NCBI GenBank assembly: GCA_900557405.1
Contig: USSF01000038.1
Coordinates: 1-22,822, forward strand
Length of the DNA: 22,822 nucleotides
DNA from: an uncultured Prevotella sp.
Lineage (GTDB): Bacteria > Bacteroidota > Bacteroidia > Bacteroidales > Bacteroidaceae
Direction: 5' to 3'
Numbering within the stretch: the first letter of the stretch is position 1; each line of letters begins with the position of its first letter. Below are positions 17,018-22,822 of this stretch, piece after piece. The notes beneath the pieces were generated by a model. That model was not told the DNA's origin and ran no database searches. It saw only the letters and a program-made list of their open reading frames with translations. Position numbers and translations under genes: made by a program.

Positions 17018-17048
17018 ATTGCGGTAACGGAAAAAATAAGTAACTTTG
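17018..17048 (+). promoter_or_regulatory. Promoter of the YtxH / Holin-X operon
   Basis: TAACTTTG (17041-17048) matches the -7 consensus exactly, and ATTG (17018-17021) lies 19 bases upstream as the -33 box. The start of transcription would be near 17055, with a leader of about 40 A/T-rich bases. Confidence 0.7.
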
Positions 17049-17094
17049 TGGGAGAAAGATGATAACTTTATTATTAATTTAAACATCGAAGATT

Positions 17095-17316
17095 ATGAAA
17101 ACATTAGGCTACATTGGAGCTTTCCTCGGCGGAGCACTCGCCGGAACAGCACTCGGACTATTACTCGCCCCGGAAAAGGGTACCGATACAAGAGAGAAAA
17201 TAACTGACGCCATCGACGACTTCTGCAAACGCCACAAGATCAACCTGACCCGCAAGGAGATGGGCGACCTGGCCGACAACATCAAGGACGCACAGGCTGA
17301 CGCTGAGGAGGTATAA
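17095..17316 (+). CDS. YtxH-like small membrane protein
   Basis: 73 residues. A glycine/alanine-rich transmembrane segment (5-25, GYIGAFLGGALAGTALGLLLAP) is followed by the EKGTDTREKI motif of the YtxH family and an amphipathic, acidic helix. YtxH proteins are small envelope or general-stress proteins of unknown mechanism. It heads an operon with a Holin-X-like gene and a small basic protein, a trio I associate with Bacteroidota, and is driven by a clear promoter. The ATG is the only sensible start. Confidence 0.88.
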   Translation: MKTLGYIGAFLGGALAGTALGLLLAPEKGTDTREKITDAIDDFCKRHKINLTRKEMGDLADNIKDAQADAEEV

Positions 17317-17388
17317 GGACCGGAGGGGCTGCAAGTCAAGGACTTGCGGCTTAGGCGTAAAGAAATCGAACTAACAACAAAGGACGAC

Positions 17389-17739
17389 ATGTTTTCAAGC
17401 GACAAGAACATCGACATAATCGGAAAACTGATAGAGATAGCAAGGCATTATCTCAAGCTGCAGGGCGAATACATCAAGCTGGGGGCCATAGACAAGACTG
17501 TCAGGCTCGTCACGGCGCTGATAATCGTAGCCGTGTTGTCGCTCATAATCATACTCGTATTGATATTCATGTCGCTCGCCGTCACAGTGGCACTGGCCCA
17601 TCTTGTGGGCTACGGATGGGCTTTCTGCATCGTAGGCATATTCTACTTCCTGGCGTTCATCATATTCATGCTATTCAAGAAACAGCTGATAGAGCGACCG
17701 CTCGTGAAGTTCCTCACCACCTTACTAATGGAAAATTAA
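17389..17739 (+). CDS. Holin-X-like (phage_holin_3_6 type) membrane protein
   Basis: 116 residues from ATG at 17389, preceded by AGGA. A TTG 15 codons upstream in the same frame would extend it into a low-likelihood leader. An amphipathic N-terminus (to about 38) is followed by two hydrophobic segments (about 40-70 and 76-96; LIIVAVLSLIIILVLIFMSL, WAFCIVGIFYFLAFIIFMLF) and a basic C-terminus. This is the layout of the 'phage holin family' / putative Holin-X group, which despite its name is widespread in chromosomes beside YtxH genes and is not evidence of a prophage. It lies 72 bases after the YtxH gene and four bases before the next one. Confidence 0.85.
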   Translation: MFSSDKNIDIIGKLIEIARHYLKLQGEYIKLGAIDKTVRLVTALIIVAVLSLIIILVLIFMSLAVTVALAHLVGYGWAFCIVGIFYFLAFIIFMLFKKQLIERPLVKFLTTLLMEN

Positions 17740-17743
17740 GCTA

Positions 17744-18007
17744 ATGGAGATTCAGACAATGACGACAGACAACGACATCAGAACTCACTACAAGTCGCTC
17801 GACGACATCAGTCTGCGCAAGGCCAAACTGCTCGACGACATACGCAAGGACCAGAAGAAGATGGGAGCCATGTGGAACGAGATGTTCCGCCCCGGGCAGA
17901 AGTCAAGGAAGAAAGGAATGAGCCTGCAGAGCATCATGAGCACCGGCATGGGAGTTCTCGACGGAGCCCTCTTTGCATGGAAACTCTACAGGAAGTTCAA
18001 GAGGTAA
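17744..18007 (+). CDS. Small basic protein of unknown function, third gene of the YtxH operon
   Basis: 87 residues from ATG at 17744; an internal ATG five codons on (MTTDNDIRTHYK) is also possible. An N-terminal charged helix with many Lys/Asp pairs (LRKAKLLDDIRKDQKKMG) leads into a basic patch (PGQKSRKKGMS) and a short amphipathic C-terminal segment (LDGALFAWKLYRKFKR). No domain is recognised. It starts four bases after the Holin-X-like gene stop, so it is almost certainly co-transcribed; its constant company suggests an inner-membrane-peripheral partner of the other two. Confidence 0.82.
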   Translation: MEIQTMTTDNDIRTHYKSLDDISLRKAKLLDDIRKDQKKMGAMWNEMFRPGQKSRKKGMSLQSIMSTGMGVLDGALFAWKLYRKFKR

Positions 18008-18071
18008 CTTCCAAACTACAGATAGTTCAAGAGCTACCCCACACCACGACGGCATCCACCCGTTACACATC

Positions 18072-18120
18072 AAAAAGCTGTGCACCACCATACAGAAGTT
18101 ATGGGATGCACAGCTTTTTT
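18072..18120. terminator. Bidirectional intrinsic terminator
   Basis: AAAAAGCTGTGCA and TGCACAGCTTTTTT form a 13-bp stem around a 22-base loop, with A and T runs on either side. It closes the plus-strand YtxH operon and, in the other direction, the minus-strand sigma operon. Confidence 0.9.
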
Positions 18121-18142
18121 AATACTCCTTTTTTATATGGTT

Positions 18143-19063
18143 TCAGTTGTCGAGCAGCGCCTTGCCGCGGACAGTCTTCTTTCTGTCCTTGTCGTATCTT
18201 ATTATCTTGACTAACGACAGTGCGTCAATTCCTACGGAGAAGGAATTCTGGTATGCCTTCCTGCCGTCTGCCGTCTTGAAAATAGGGGTCAGACCGAAGG
18301 AACCGCTGCACACCAACGGACCAACGCCCCACCCAATCATCAGGTTCAGTCCGAAACGCTTCAGTCCGTAAGTGTCCTTCACGTTGCCCTCAAGGCGCTT
18401 CATTCTGTACCAGGCATCCGTGCGCAGCTCGGGCGAAAGCCCCACGCCGATATTGAACTCATACCCGGTCTGCCACGTGAACATCACCGGAAGGCGGAAT
18501 GCAAGGTAATTGATATTGTTTCCCTCGGCGCGTCTCTCCATCGGCGAGAAGCTCCACTTACCGTCTGTCTCGCCCACCATCTGGTCCTTCTGGAAACAGA
18601 GATGGTTCCACACAAGCTGCGCCGCAAGGCTCAGTCCGATACTCTGGCTCTTGTTGAATGGAACAGACATATAATACGGCGTGATGCCAAGCTCGAACGA
18701 GTTCGACGTGCGGGCATGGTTTATCTGCGAAGTGCCCATCACACCACGCGTGATGTTTGAAGCGCCGAACCATACCGTGGCGAAGCGCGGCGCATAGTCG
18801 AGATGCTGCAGACTTGACGAAGGGATGAACGGCGAACCCACATACACCTTTTCATACTCCTGTCCGTCCACGAAGTTCATCTCGCTGACCTTTGTCTCCT
18901 CAACGCCCGACTTGTTATAGACCTTCACGTTCGTCTTGTCTCCGTCCACGTCCACCACAATGTCCTTTCCATTCACAGTAAACGTAGTGTCGCTCACCTC
19001 CGCAGCCCCTGCCCACAACGGGACAAGCGCAGCTGCAATCATAATAATGTTCCTCATATACAT
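18143..19063 (-). CDS. Outer-membrane beta-barrel protein, last gene of the ECF sigma operon
   Basis: 306 residues from ATG at 19063; ATG at 19057 is an equally good start, and an upstream ATG at 19096 would overlap the preceding gene and give a poor signal peptide. The signal peptide ends near WAGA-AE. The following segment (DTTFTVNGKDIVVDVDGDKT, VKVYNKSGVEETKVSEMNFV) is a short soluble domain. The rest (about 60-306) shows barrel-like alternating strands (FATVWFGASNITRG, FELGITPYYMSVPF, YEFNIGVGLSPELR, FGLNLMIGWGVGPL). No named family is recognised. Because it lies with a sigma / anti-sigma pair, it may be the output or sensor of that system in the outer membrane. Confidence 0.83.
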   Translation of the reverse strand: MYMRNIIMIAAALVPLWAGAAEVSDTTFTVNGKDIVVDVDGDKTNVKVYNKSGVEETKVSEMNFVDGQEYEKVYVGSPFIPSSSLQHLDYAPRFATVWFGASNITRGVMGTSQINHARTSNSFELGITPYYMSVPFNKSQSIGLSLAAQLVWNHLCFQKDQMVGETDGKWSFSPMERRAEGNNINYLAFRLPVMFTWQTGYEFNIGVGLSPELRTDAWYRMKRLEGNVKDTYGLKRFGLNLMIGWGVGPLVCSGSFGLTPIFKTADGRKAYQNSFSVGIDALSLVKIIRYDKDRKKTVRGKALLDN

Positions 19064-19077
19064 TGTCTTTATTTTTT

Positions 19078-19545
19078 TCAGAACCTTGAATAACACAGTT
19101 TCATTATATCATCCGGCGAGAGTGTTCCTTCGATATATATCACGGTGCCCTTGCCGCCACCAACGTTGCTGAAGAGCACATAGCGGTTCACTCCCCCCCT
19201 GAGCGGAGCCATCATATAATAGCCGCTCACGAGGCGCCCCTCCTCAATCACCTCGCGCACCTTGCGCGCATTGCGCTTGTCTGCCTCAAGATACGGCATG
19301 ACAGAGCCGTGCAGCTTCCTGTAGACAAGACTCTTGTATACCCTCAGCTTATAACCGCGCAACGTGGTGTTGCTCATCACCACCATCTTGCAGCCCTTCG
19401 CCTTGCCATACAGTTGGAACACTTTGTCAACATTGAGTCCCGTCTGTGCGGATGCCGACACGCAGCATGCCAGCCATAGGGCAAGGGGAAACAATAAACT
19501 ACGTATCAAATGCTGTTTCATATATTCCATTGTTTTTTGAATCAT
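19078..19545 (-). CDS. Small secreted protein, DUF6108-like
   Basis: 155 residues from ATG at 19545, which directly follows the anti-sigma stop codon; in-frame ATGs at codons 7 and 9 are alternatives and leave the export signal intact. The signal peptide runs to about residue 34 (LALWLACCVSASAQ). The mature domain has a pattern of short strands and a basic helix (GCKMVVMSNTTLRGYKL, YRKLHGSVMPYLEADKRN, GYYMMAPLRGGVNRYVLF, GTVIYIEGTLSPDDIMKL). This resembles DUF6108 proteins found beside ECF sigma / anti-sigma pairs in Bacteroidota; the match is from memory and moderate. A DUF4252-like relation is an alternative. Probably a periplasmic component of the same signalling unit. Confidence 0.7.
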   Translation of the reverse strand: MIQKTMEYMKQHLIRSLLFPLALWLACCVSASAQTGLNVDKVFQLYGKAKGCKMVVMSNTTLRGYKLRVYKSLVYRKLHGSVMPYLEADKRNARKVREVIEEGRLVSGYYMMAPLRGGVNRYVLFSNVGGGKGTVIYIEGTLSPDDIMKLCYSRF

Positions 19546-19995
19546 CTATCTTCTCATCATATCCATCGCCTGGAACGGGTCCTCGCTCCGGCTGCCAACC
19601 ATGCGTAGTGCCTCGTCAGCCCCGGCGCGCACCTGCTGCCGGTCGGTATAAACCTTGCCGTCCACTACCATATAGCAACCGTCGCCGCCCTGTCCGTGGA
19701 GGAAAATGCCGCAGACCAACAGTACCGAGGCTGCCGCCGAAACAACAGCCCACAGGTATCTACGCCTCCCCGGCATGCTCTTCTGCCCGACCGGCTGCCT
19801 GCCAAGCTGTTCCCTTTCGTCGTCCACAAAGGCGAACATCGCCTTCAACGGTTGCCATTCCACAGGGATATCCTCCGCATGGCGCTTCGCAAAGAAGTCG
19901 CGCAAAGCTGCCTCCTCCAGTCCGCTGGTCCCTCCCGAGAGATACTTGTCTATCAAGCCCTCTATCCTCTGAATTTCATCGCGATCTGTACTCAT
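19546..19995 (-). CDS. Probable membrane anti-sigma factor
   Basis: 149 residues. The cytoplasmic N-terminus (1-78) is helical and charged (IEGLIDKYLSGGTSGLEEAALRDFF), followed by a basic patch and one transmembrane helix (80-100, LWAVVSAAASVLLVCGIFL) and a short periplasmic tail (GDGCYMVVDGKVYTDRQQV...). This layout and its place directly after an ECF sigma gene (three bases between) make it the likely anti-sigma factor. It lacks the FecR domain of longer relatives. An unusually good Shine-Dalgarno site precedes it. Confidence 0.8.
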   Translation of the reverse strand: MSTDRDEIQRIEGLIDKYLSGGTSGLEEAALRDFFAKRHAEDIPVEWQPLKAMFAFVDDEREQLGRQPVGQKSMPGRRRYLWAVVSAAASVLLVCGIFLHGQGGDGCYMVVDGKVYTDRQQVRAGADEALRMVGSRSEDPFQAMDMMRR

Positions 19996-19998
19996 AAT

Positions 19999-20490
19999 CT
20001 ATTCTCCTTTCATTATTCTCATATACACCTCGCGGATTCTAAGCCGCGCCCTGGAGAGGTTTTTCCTCAAGTTATCGGCGGAGCATCCCACAATCTGCAT
20101 TATCTCCTCCATCTCATAACCCTCGATTTCCTTCATTCTGAAGATCTGCCGCTGCAACGGAGGCAGCTGGTCCACTATGCGCCCCACAAGTCTCACGCTG
20201 TCCTTCGCCTCTGCCGAAAGGTCGTCCACGGCAATCTCCATCCCATCTCCCCCGCTGCGACACAGTCTGTCGTGTCTCGCCTTGTCGAGACAGAGGTTAT
20301 GGATGATGGTTCTGGCGAGCGGCCCGACATCCCTCGACAAGTCCAGACCGGAACGCATATTCCACAGCCGGAGCAAAGCCTCCTGCACGAGGTCCTCGGC
20401 ATCGTCGGCATCCCCCGTGAACCTCTGCGCATACAGTTTCAGTCCGCTGCGCATCGGCGATAATATATGGTTGAACTCTTCCGGTTTCAT
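19999..20490 (-). CDS. ECF RNA polymerase sigma factor
   Basis: 163 residues. Region 2 (about 15-76) contains DADDAEDLVQEALLRLWNMR and the -10-reading helix region TIIHNLCLDKARHDR. A short linker is followed by region 4 (about 103-157): LPPLQRQIFRMKEIEGYEM and the helix-turn-helix CSADNLRKNLSRARLRIRE. These make a compact two-domain ECF sigma factor that directs polymerase to a small regulon, often including its own operon. It is the first gene of the operon with anti-sigma, DUF6108-like and barrel genes. Its leader and first 24 or so codons exist as a second, broken copy upstream (20750-20894). Confidence 0.95.
   Translation of the reverse strand: MKPEEFNHILSPMRSGLKLYAQRFTGDADDAEDLVQEALLRLWNMRSGLDLSRDVGPLARTIIHNLCLDKARHDRLCRSGGDGMEIAVDDLSAEAKDSVRLVGRIVDQLPPLQRQIFRMKEIEGYEMEEIMQIVGCSADNLRKNLSRARLRIREVYMRIMKGE
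20003..20010 (-). promoter_or_regulatory. Strong Shine-Dalgarno site of the anti-sigma gene
   Basis: AAAGGAGA (20010-20003, minus strand) lies seven bases before the ATG at 19995, inside the 3' end of the sigma gene. Bacteroidota genes rarely carry such a site, and none of the other genes here has one this good, so it may set the ratio of anti-sigma to sigma. Confidence 0.7.
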
Positions 20491-20560
20491 CTTGTCGTTT
20501 ATCTATATTACGAACGAAGCGCGGATTTCGGACATCCGGACTTCAAATATTTTTCAAAGA
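20416..20560. repeat. Duplicated sigma-gene 5' region, functional copy
   Basis: This stretch covers the start of the ECF sigma gene (codons 1 to about 25) and about 70 bases of its leader. It aligns without gaps, at a fixed offset of 334, to 20750-20894, with 14 differences that I counted in 145 positions (about 90% identity). Confidence 0.93.
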
Positions 20561-20606
20561 TGGATTTTTTTGTTTCAAAAGAAAAAAAATTTTTTTTTAT
20601 TTTTTA

Positions 20607-20700
20607 CCCTCACACCCTCACACTTATGGCTCAAACGCCCTGTTTATCGGGGTTTCAAGTGTGAGGGCAAGTGTGAGGGCAAGTTTTTTGCCCTCACACT
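20607..20700. repeat. GTGTGAGGG inverted-repeat element with alternative hairpins
   Basis: The left arm CCCTCACACCCTCACACTT (20607-20625) can pair with AAGTGTGAGGG units at 20657-20679. The second of those units can instead form a perfect 13-bp hairpin, AGTGTGAGGGCAA (20670-20682) with TTGCCCTCACACT (20688-20700), with a 5-base loop. The two structures are mutually exclusive. The arms resemble a dispersed REP-like repeat. Confidence 0.8.
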
Positions 20701-20746
20701 CTCTCACCCGCTCTCTTCCGGCAGGAAAGCCCTGCCTGTCTGAGAT

Positions 20747-20824
20747 TTACGTGACCTTCTGCGCATACAGTTTCAATCCGCTGCGCACCGGCAATAATAT
20801 ATGGTTGAACTATTCCGATTTCAT
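20747..20824 (-). pseudogene. Remnant of a duplicated ECF sigma gene start
   Basis: The second leader copy includes an ATG at 20824 equivalent to the sigma start at 20490. It reads MKSE, then a TAG stop in place of the GAG codon 5, then a continuation FNHILLPVRSGLKLYAQKVT before TAA at 20747. The frame therefore matches the first 25 codons of the real gene with one nonsense and several missense changes, and homology then ends. It cannot make a sigma factor but may keep promoter function. Confidence 0.88.
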
Positions 20825-20894
20825 CTTGTCGTTTATCTAAATTACAAACGAAGCGCTGATTTCGGGCATCCGGATTTCAAATATTCTTCAAATA
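20750..20894. repeat. Duplicated sigma-gene 5' region, decayed copy
   Basis: Second copy of 20416-20560 in the same orientation. Both the coding part and the leader part are conserved to a similar degree, so selection for coding is not evident in this copy. Confidence 0.93.
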
Positions 20895-20987
20895 TAGCAA
20901 GTCATTGGATAACAATAAATCATCCAATGCCGCACATGTCAGAAATTACCTTTTCTATTTGTTTTTTCTATCTTGTCAATCCATAAG

Positions 20988-22553
20988 CTATTCGCCTTCC
21001 CTGACAATCCATTCGTCTATCGTCCGTTTCTCGCTGCTGTAGTTTACGCCTATCTTCACAAGCCGCTTGCTTTCGGCGGAATAAGGAACGAGGTATCCCT
21101 TGTCATCAATCTGTCTGATTGCTTCCTCCGCCGACCCGTCAAACTTCAGTTCGAACACGCACACGGCATCCGGAAGATGGACAACCATATCCGCACGCCC
21201 GACGGCACTATCTTCCTCCACCCGCACGTATGCTCCCAGCAAACTGAAGATGAGATAAAAAACGGTCTGCACATCACGTTCCGACTTGTTTGACAGACGG
21301 TTGCTGATACCTGCCAGAAAAGCGCGCAACAGTCCAAGCGCTTCATTATACCTGCCATCACAAAGCATCTCAAGGAAGTCGCCCACAAACGAACTATTGT
21401 CCATCGGTCTTGGCGATAGGTAATTGGGCGCAAGCGTCTGCAGCATTCCTATACGCACCTCATGGTTTGGATAGTCGAGCACGTATCTCTGCGTAAGCGG
21501 ATTGAACGTCTTTATAGTGAGATACCCACTCTGATAAAGCAAAGGCAAAGCGGAAACCATCTGCTCCGGAGAAACATCGAAATCAGAAACTCCGGCCGAT
21601 TTGCGCTCTATATCCCTAAGTCCCGTGTGGAATTTCTTCATCACATTTATTATATACGACGGCGTGCCCGTCCCGAACCAATAATTCCCGAGTCTGTGGT
21701 TTGCCATGGCAAGGATAAGGCTGAAGGGATTGAACACATCCTCTGACTTCTCGCTGAAATGATAGCCGTCATAATAGTCGGCAAGCCTCTGAACCATCTC
21801 GCCGGAACTGATGCCGAGCACTTTGGCAAACAAGTCCACATCAAGCCGCATATACGAAATCAGTTCCGACTTGCTGATACCGCAAATTGCAGAATAGCGG
21901 TCAAGCATGGAAATATCATACAGGTTGTTGAGCTCGCTGAAAACACTCAACTGCGAGAACTTGGTAATGCCGGCTATGAACACGAACTCCAAATAAGGGT
22001 CGAGCATCTTCAGCGGACTGTAGAAATTCTGCATAACGAAACGGAGATTACGCAGGTTCTGCTCTTCATGAACCACATCAAGAAGCGGAGCATCATATTC
22101 ATCTATGATAACAACCACCTTCTCTCCCGTATCCTCATAAGCTCTCTTCACCACGTCGGCAAGACGCACGTTGAGATCCTTGCCGGCAGCCGTACAGCCA
22201 TAAGCCTCCTCGTATGGCTGCAACAACCAATCGAGATACCCCTCAAGCCTTGCACCGTCAAAATGCTTCGCCCCGCTCATATCGAAATGCAGCACGGGAT
22301 GCTTACGCCATTTCTCCTCATATCCACTTATCTCAAGACCGTCAAAAAGTTCCTTCCGCCCCTCATAATAGGCATGAAGAGTTGAGGCGAAAAGAGACTT
22401 GCCGAACCGTCGCGGACGACTCAGAAAAACATATTTCAGCCCTTGTTTCCTGAAGTCTGCAATATATTTCGTTTTGTCCACATAAATATATCCGCCCTCA
22501 ATAATGGTCTGAAACGTCTGTATTCCTATCGGATATTTTCTGATATTTTCCAT
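20988..22553 (-). CDS. AAA-ATPase-like protein with C-terminal PD-(D/E)XK nuclease domain (DUF1703 type)
   Basis: 521 residues from ATG at 22553; an upstream in-frame ATG 18 codons earlier adds a basic leader and is disfavoured, because [20 protein letters not shown] is the usual family start. The N-terminal AAA-ATPase-like domain has a degenerate P-loop RPRRFGKSL (46-54, Lys52) and a Walker [13 protein letters not shown] (146-157, Asp151, Glu152). The middle (about 200-330) is helical. The C-terminus has the nuclease signature GRADMVV (Asp455) and FELK (Glu468, Lys470). Such proteins are abundant, often multi-copy and poorly understood in Bacteroidota. It stands alone, with no partner gene, and is followed by repeats on its upstream side. 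Confidence 0.93.
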   Translation of the reverse strand: MENIRKYPIGIQTFQTIIEGGYIYVDKTKYIADFRKQGLKYVFLSRPRRFGKSLFASTLHAYYEGRKELFDGLEISGYEEKWRKHPVLHFDMSGAKHFDGARLEGYLDWLLQPYEEAYGCTAAGKDLNVRLADVVKRAYEDTGEKVVVIIDEYDAPLLDVVHEEQNLRNLRFVMQNFYSPLKMLDPYLEFVFIAGITKFSQLSVFSELNNLYDISMLDRYSAICGISKSELISYMRLDVDLFAKVLGISSGEMVQRLADYYDGYHFSEKSEDVFNPFSLILAMANHRLGNYWFGTGTPSYIINVMKKFHTGLRDIERKSAGVSDFDVSPEQMVSALPLLYQSGYLTIKTFNPLTQRYVLDYPNHEVRIGMLQTLAPNYLSPRPMDNSSFVGDFLEMLCDGRYNEALGLLRAFLAGISNRLSNKSERDVQTVFYLIFSLLGAYVRVEEDSAVGRADMVVHLPDAVCVFELKFDGSAEEAIRQIDDKGYLVPYSAESKRLVKIGVNYSSEKRTIDEWIVREGE

Positions 22554-22705
22554 AACTCTACAATGTTTTTCCACCGCTAAGTTACAGCTTTTTCCCTTAA
22601 CATGCAAACGAACACTGATTTTTGTTTCTTAGAAGACGTGTATTTGTTTTACTCCCACCTACTCATTCCCCGGATGGAAGCATCCTGCTTGTCACAGGAT
22701 TGATG

Positions 22706-22815
22706 TCAAAGGAATCAGTATAGCTATGCTGCACTTTTGGTGCAAGGGGGCTGCACTGTTGGTATAGCTATGCTGCACCTTTGGTATCAGATAGCTTCAC
22801 TCCTTTGGTACCGTT
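22706..22815. repeat. Degenerate tandem repeat of 22-bp period
   Basis: Copies of GCTGCAC (or GCTTCAC) begin at 22728, 22750, 22772 and 22794, exactly 22 bases apart, each followed by a TTTGGT or TGTTGGT-type core. GTATAGCTAT occurs before the first and third. An earlier unit from 22706 keeps only its end (GTATAGCTAT). The array may continue past 22822. No open frame or gene is attached to it. Confidence 0.85.
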
Positions 22816-22822
22816 TTTTCGA

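Larger units (their letters stand above)
20491..20987. other. 497-base gene-free interval between the sigma operon and the AAA-ATPase gene
   Basis: This interval holds the leader of the sigma gene, an A/T tract (20561-20606, with runs of A then T), the inverted-repeat element at 20607-20700, the second sigma leader copy (20750-20894) and a small CATTGGAT / ATCCAATG hairpin (20903-20929) that might weakly end the ATPase transcript. No other gene is seen. The sigma promoter could not be fixed by consensus; both leader copies keep TCCGGAT, CCGAAATC and a TAATATAG or TAATTTAG near the start codon. Confidence 0.8.

Noticed and set aside
17389..17739. Prophage remnant based on a holin-like protein
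   Set aside because: No other phage gene is present, and Holin-X-like proteins beside YtxH are ordinary chromosomal genes.
20903..20929. Terminator of the AAA-ATPase gene
   Set aside because: CATTGGAT / ATCCAATG forms only an 8-bp A/T-rich stem without a T run, and may be chance; mentioned only as part of the interval.
22706..22815. CRISPR array
   Set aside because: The repeats are directly abutting 22-base units without unique spacers, the units are degenerate, and no cas gene is present.

Overview
The window looks like chromosomal DNA of a Bacteroidota member, most likely a Prevotellaceae species (Prevotella, Segatella or a relative). Support comes from Bacteroidota promoters (a -7 box of the TAnnTTTG type with little Shine-Dalgarno signal), a TonB-dependent receptor with a CarboxypepD-like N-terminal domain, DUF4876 and DUF6850-type proteins, C-terminal tails of the type IX secretion kind, and the housekeeping order SPOR / ruvX / def / TPR / thrS. 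No rRNA, tRNA, CRISPR array, prophage or insertion sequence was seen.

Layout, left to right. (1) 1-1853, minus strand: the 5' end of a secreted protein cut by the window edge, then a GH28 (polygalacturonase-like) glycosidase. (2) 2121-10888, plus strand: a five-gene envelope/secretion cluster behind one consensus promoter. It encodes a TonB-dependent receptor, a DUF4876 surface lipoprotein, a DUF6850-type beta-barrel, a secreted GLUG-like repeat protein with a sorting tail, and a secreted M6 zinc metalloprotease with a divergent tail. It ends at a bidirectional terminator. (3) 11064-16871, minus strand: SPOR lipoprotein, ruvX and def in a tight run, then a large TPR protein and thrS with its own promoter. 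(4) 17095-18007, plus strand: a three-gene operon of YtxH-like, Holin-X-like and small basic proteins, with a consensus promoter and a terminator shared with the next block. (5) 18143-20490, minus strand: an ECF sigma factor, its probable membrane anti-sigma factor, a small secreted DUF6108-like protein and an outer-membrane beta-barrel protein in one compact operon. (6) 20491-20987: a gene-free stretch with a diverged duplicate of the sigma gene's leader and first codons, separated from the original by an A/T tract and GTGTGAGGG-type inverted repeats. (7) 20988-22553, minus strand: an AAA-ATPase-like / PD-(D/E)XK protein. (8) The right edge holds 22-bp-period degenerate tandem repeats.

How the genes may work together. 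The plus-strand cluster in block 2 is the best candidate for an under-described system. A secreted protease and a repeat-domain surface protein are made with a TonB receptor, a surface lipoprotein and an accessory barrel, but no SusD partner is present. This suggests capture and import of something released by proteolysis, such as peptides or a metal or cofactor carried by protein, but that is inference. Block 5 is a self-contained envelope signalling unit, and its sigma gene has had its control region duplicated. The rest is housekeeping: translation, N-terminal processing, envelope and stress functions.
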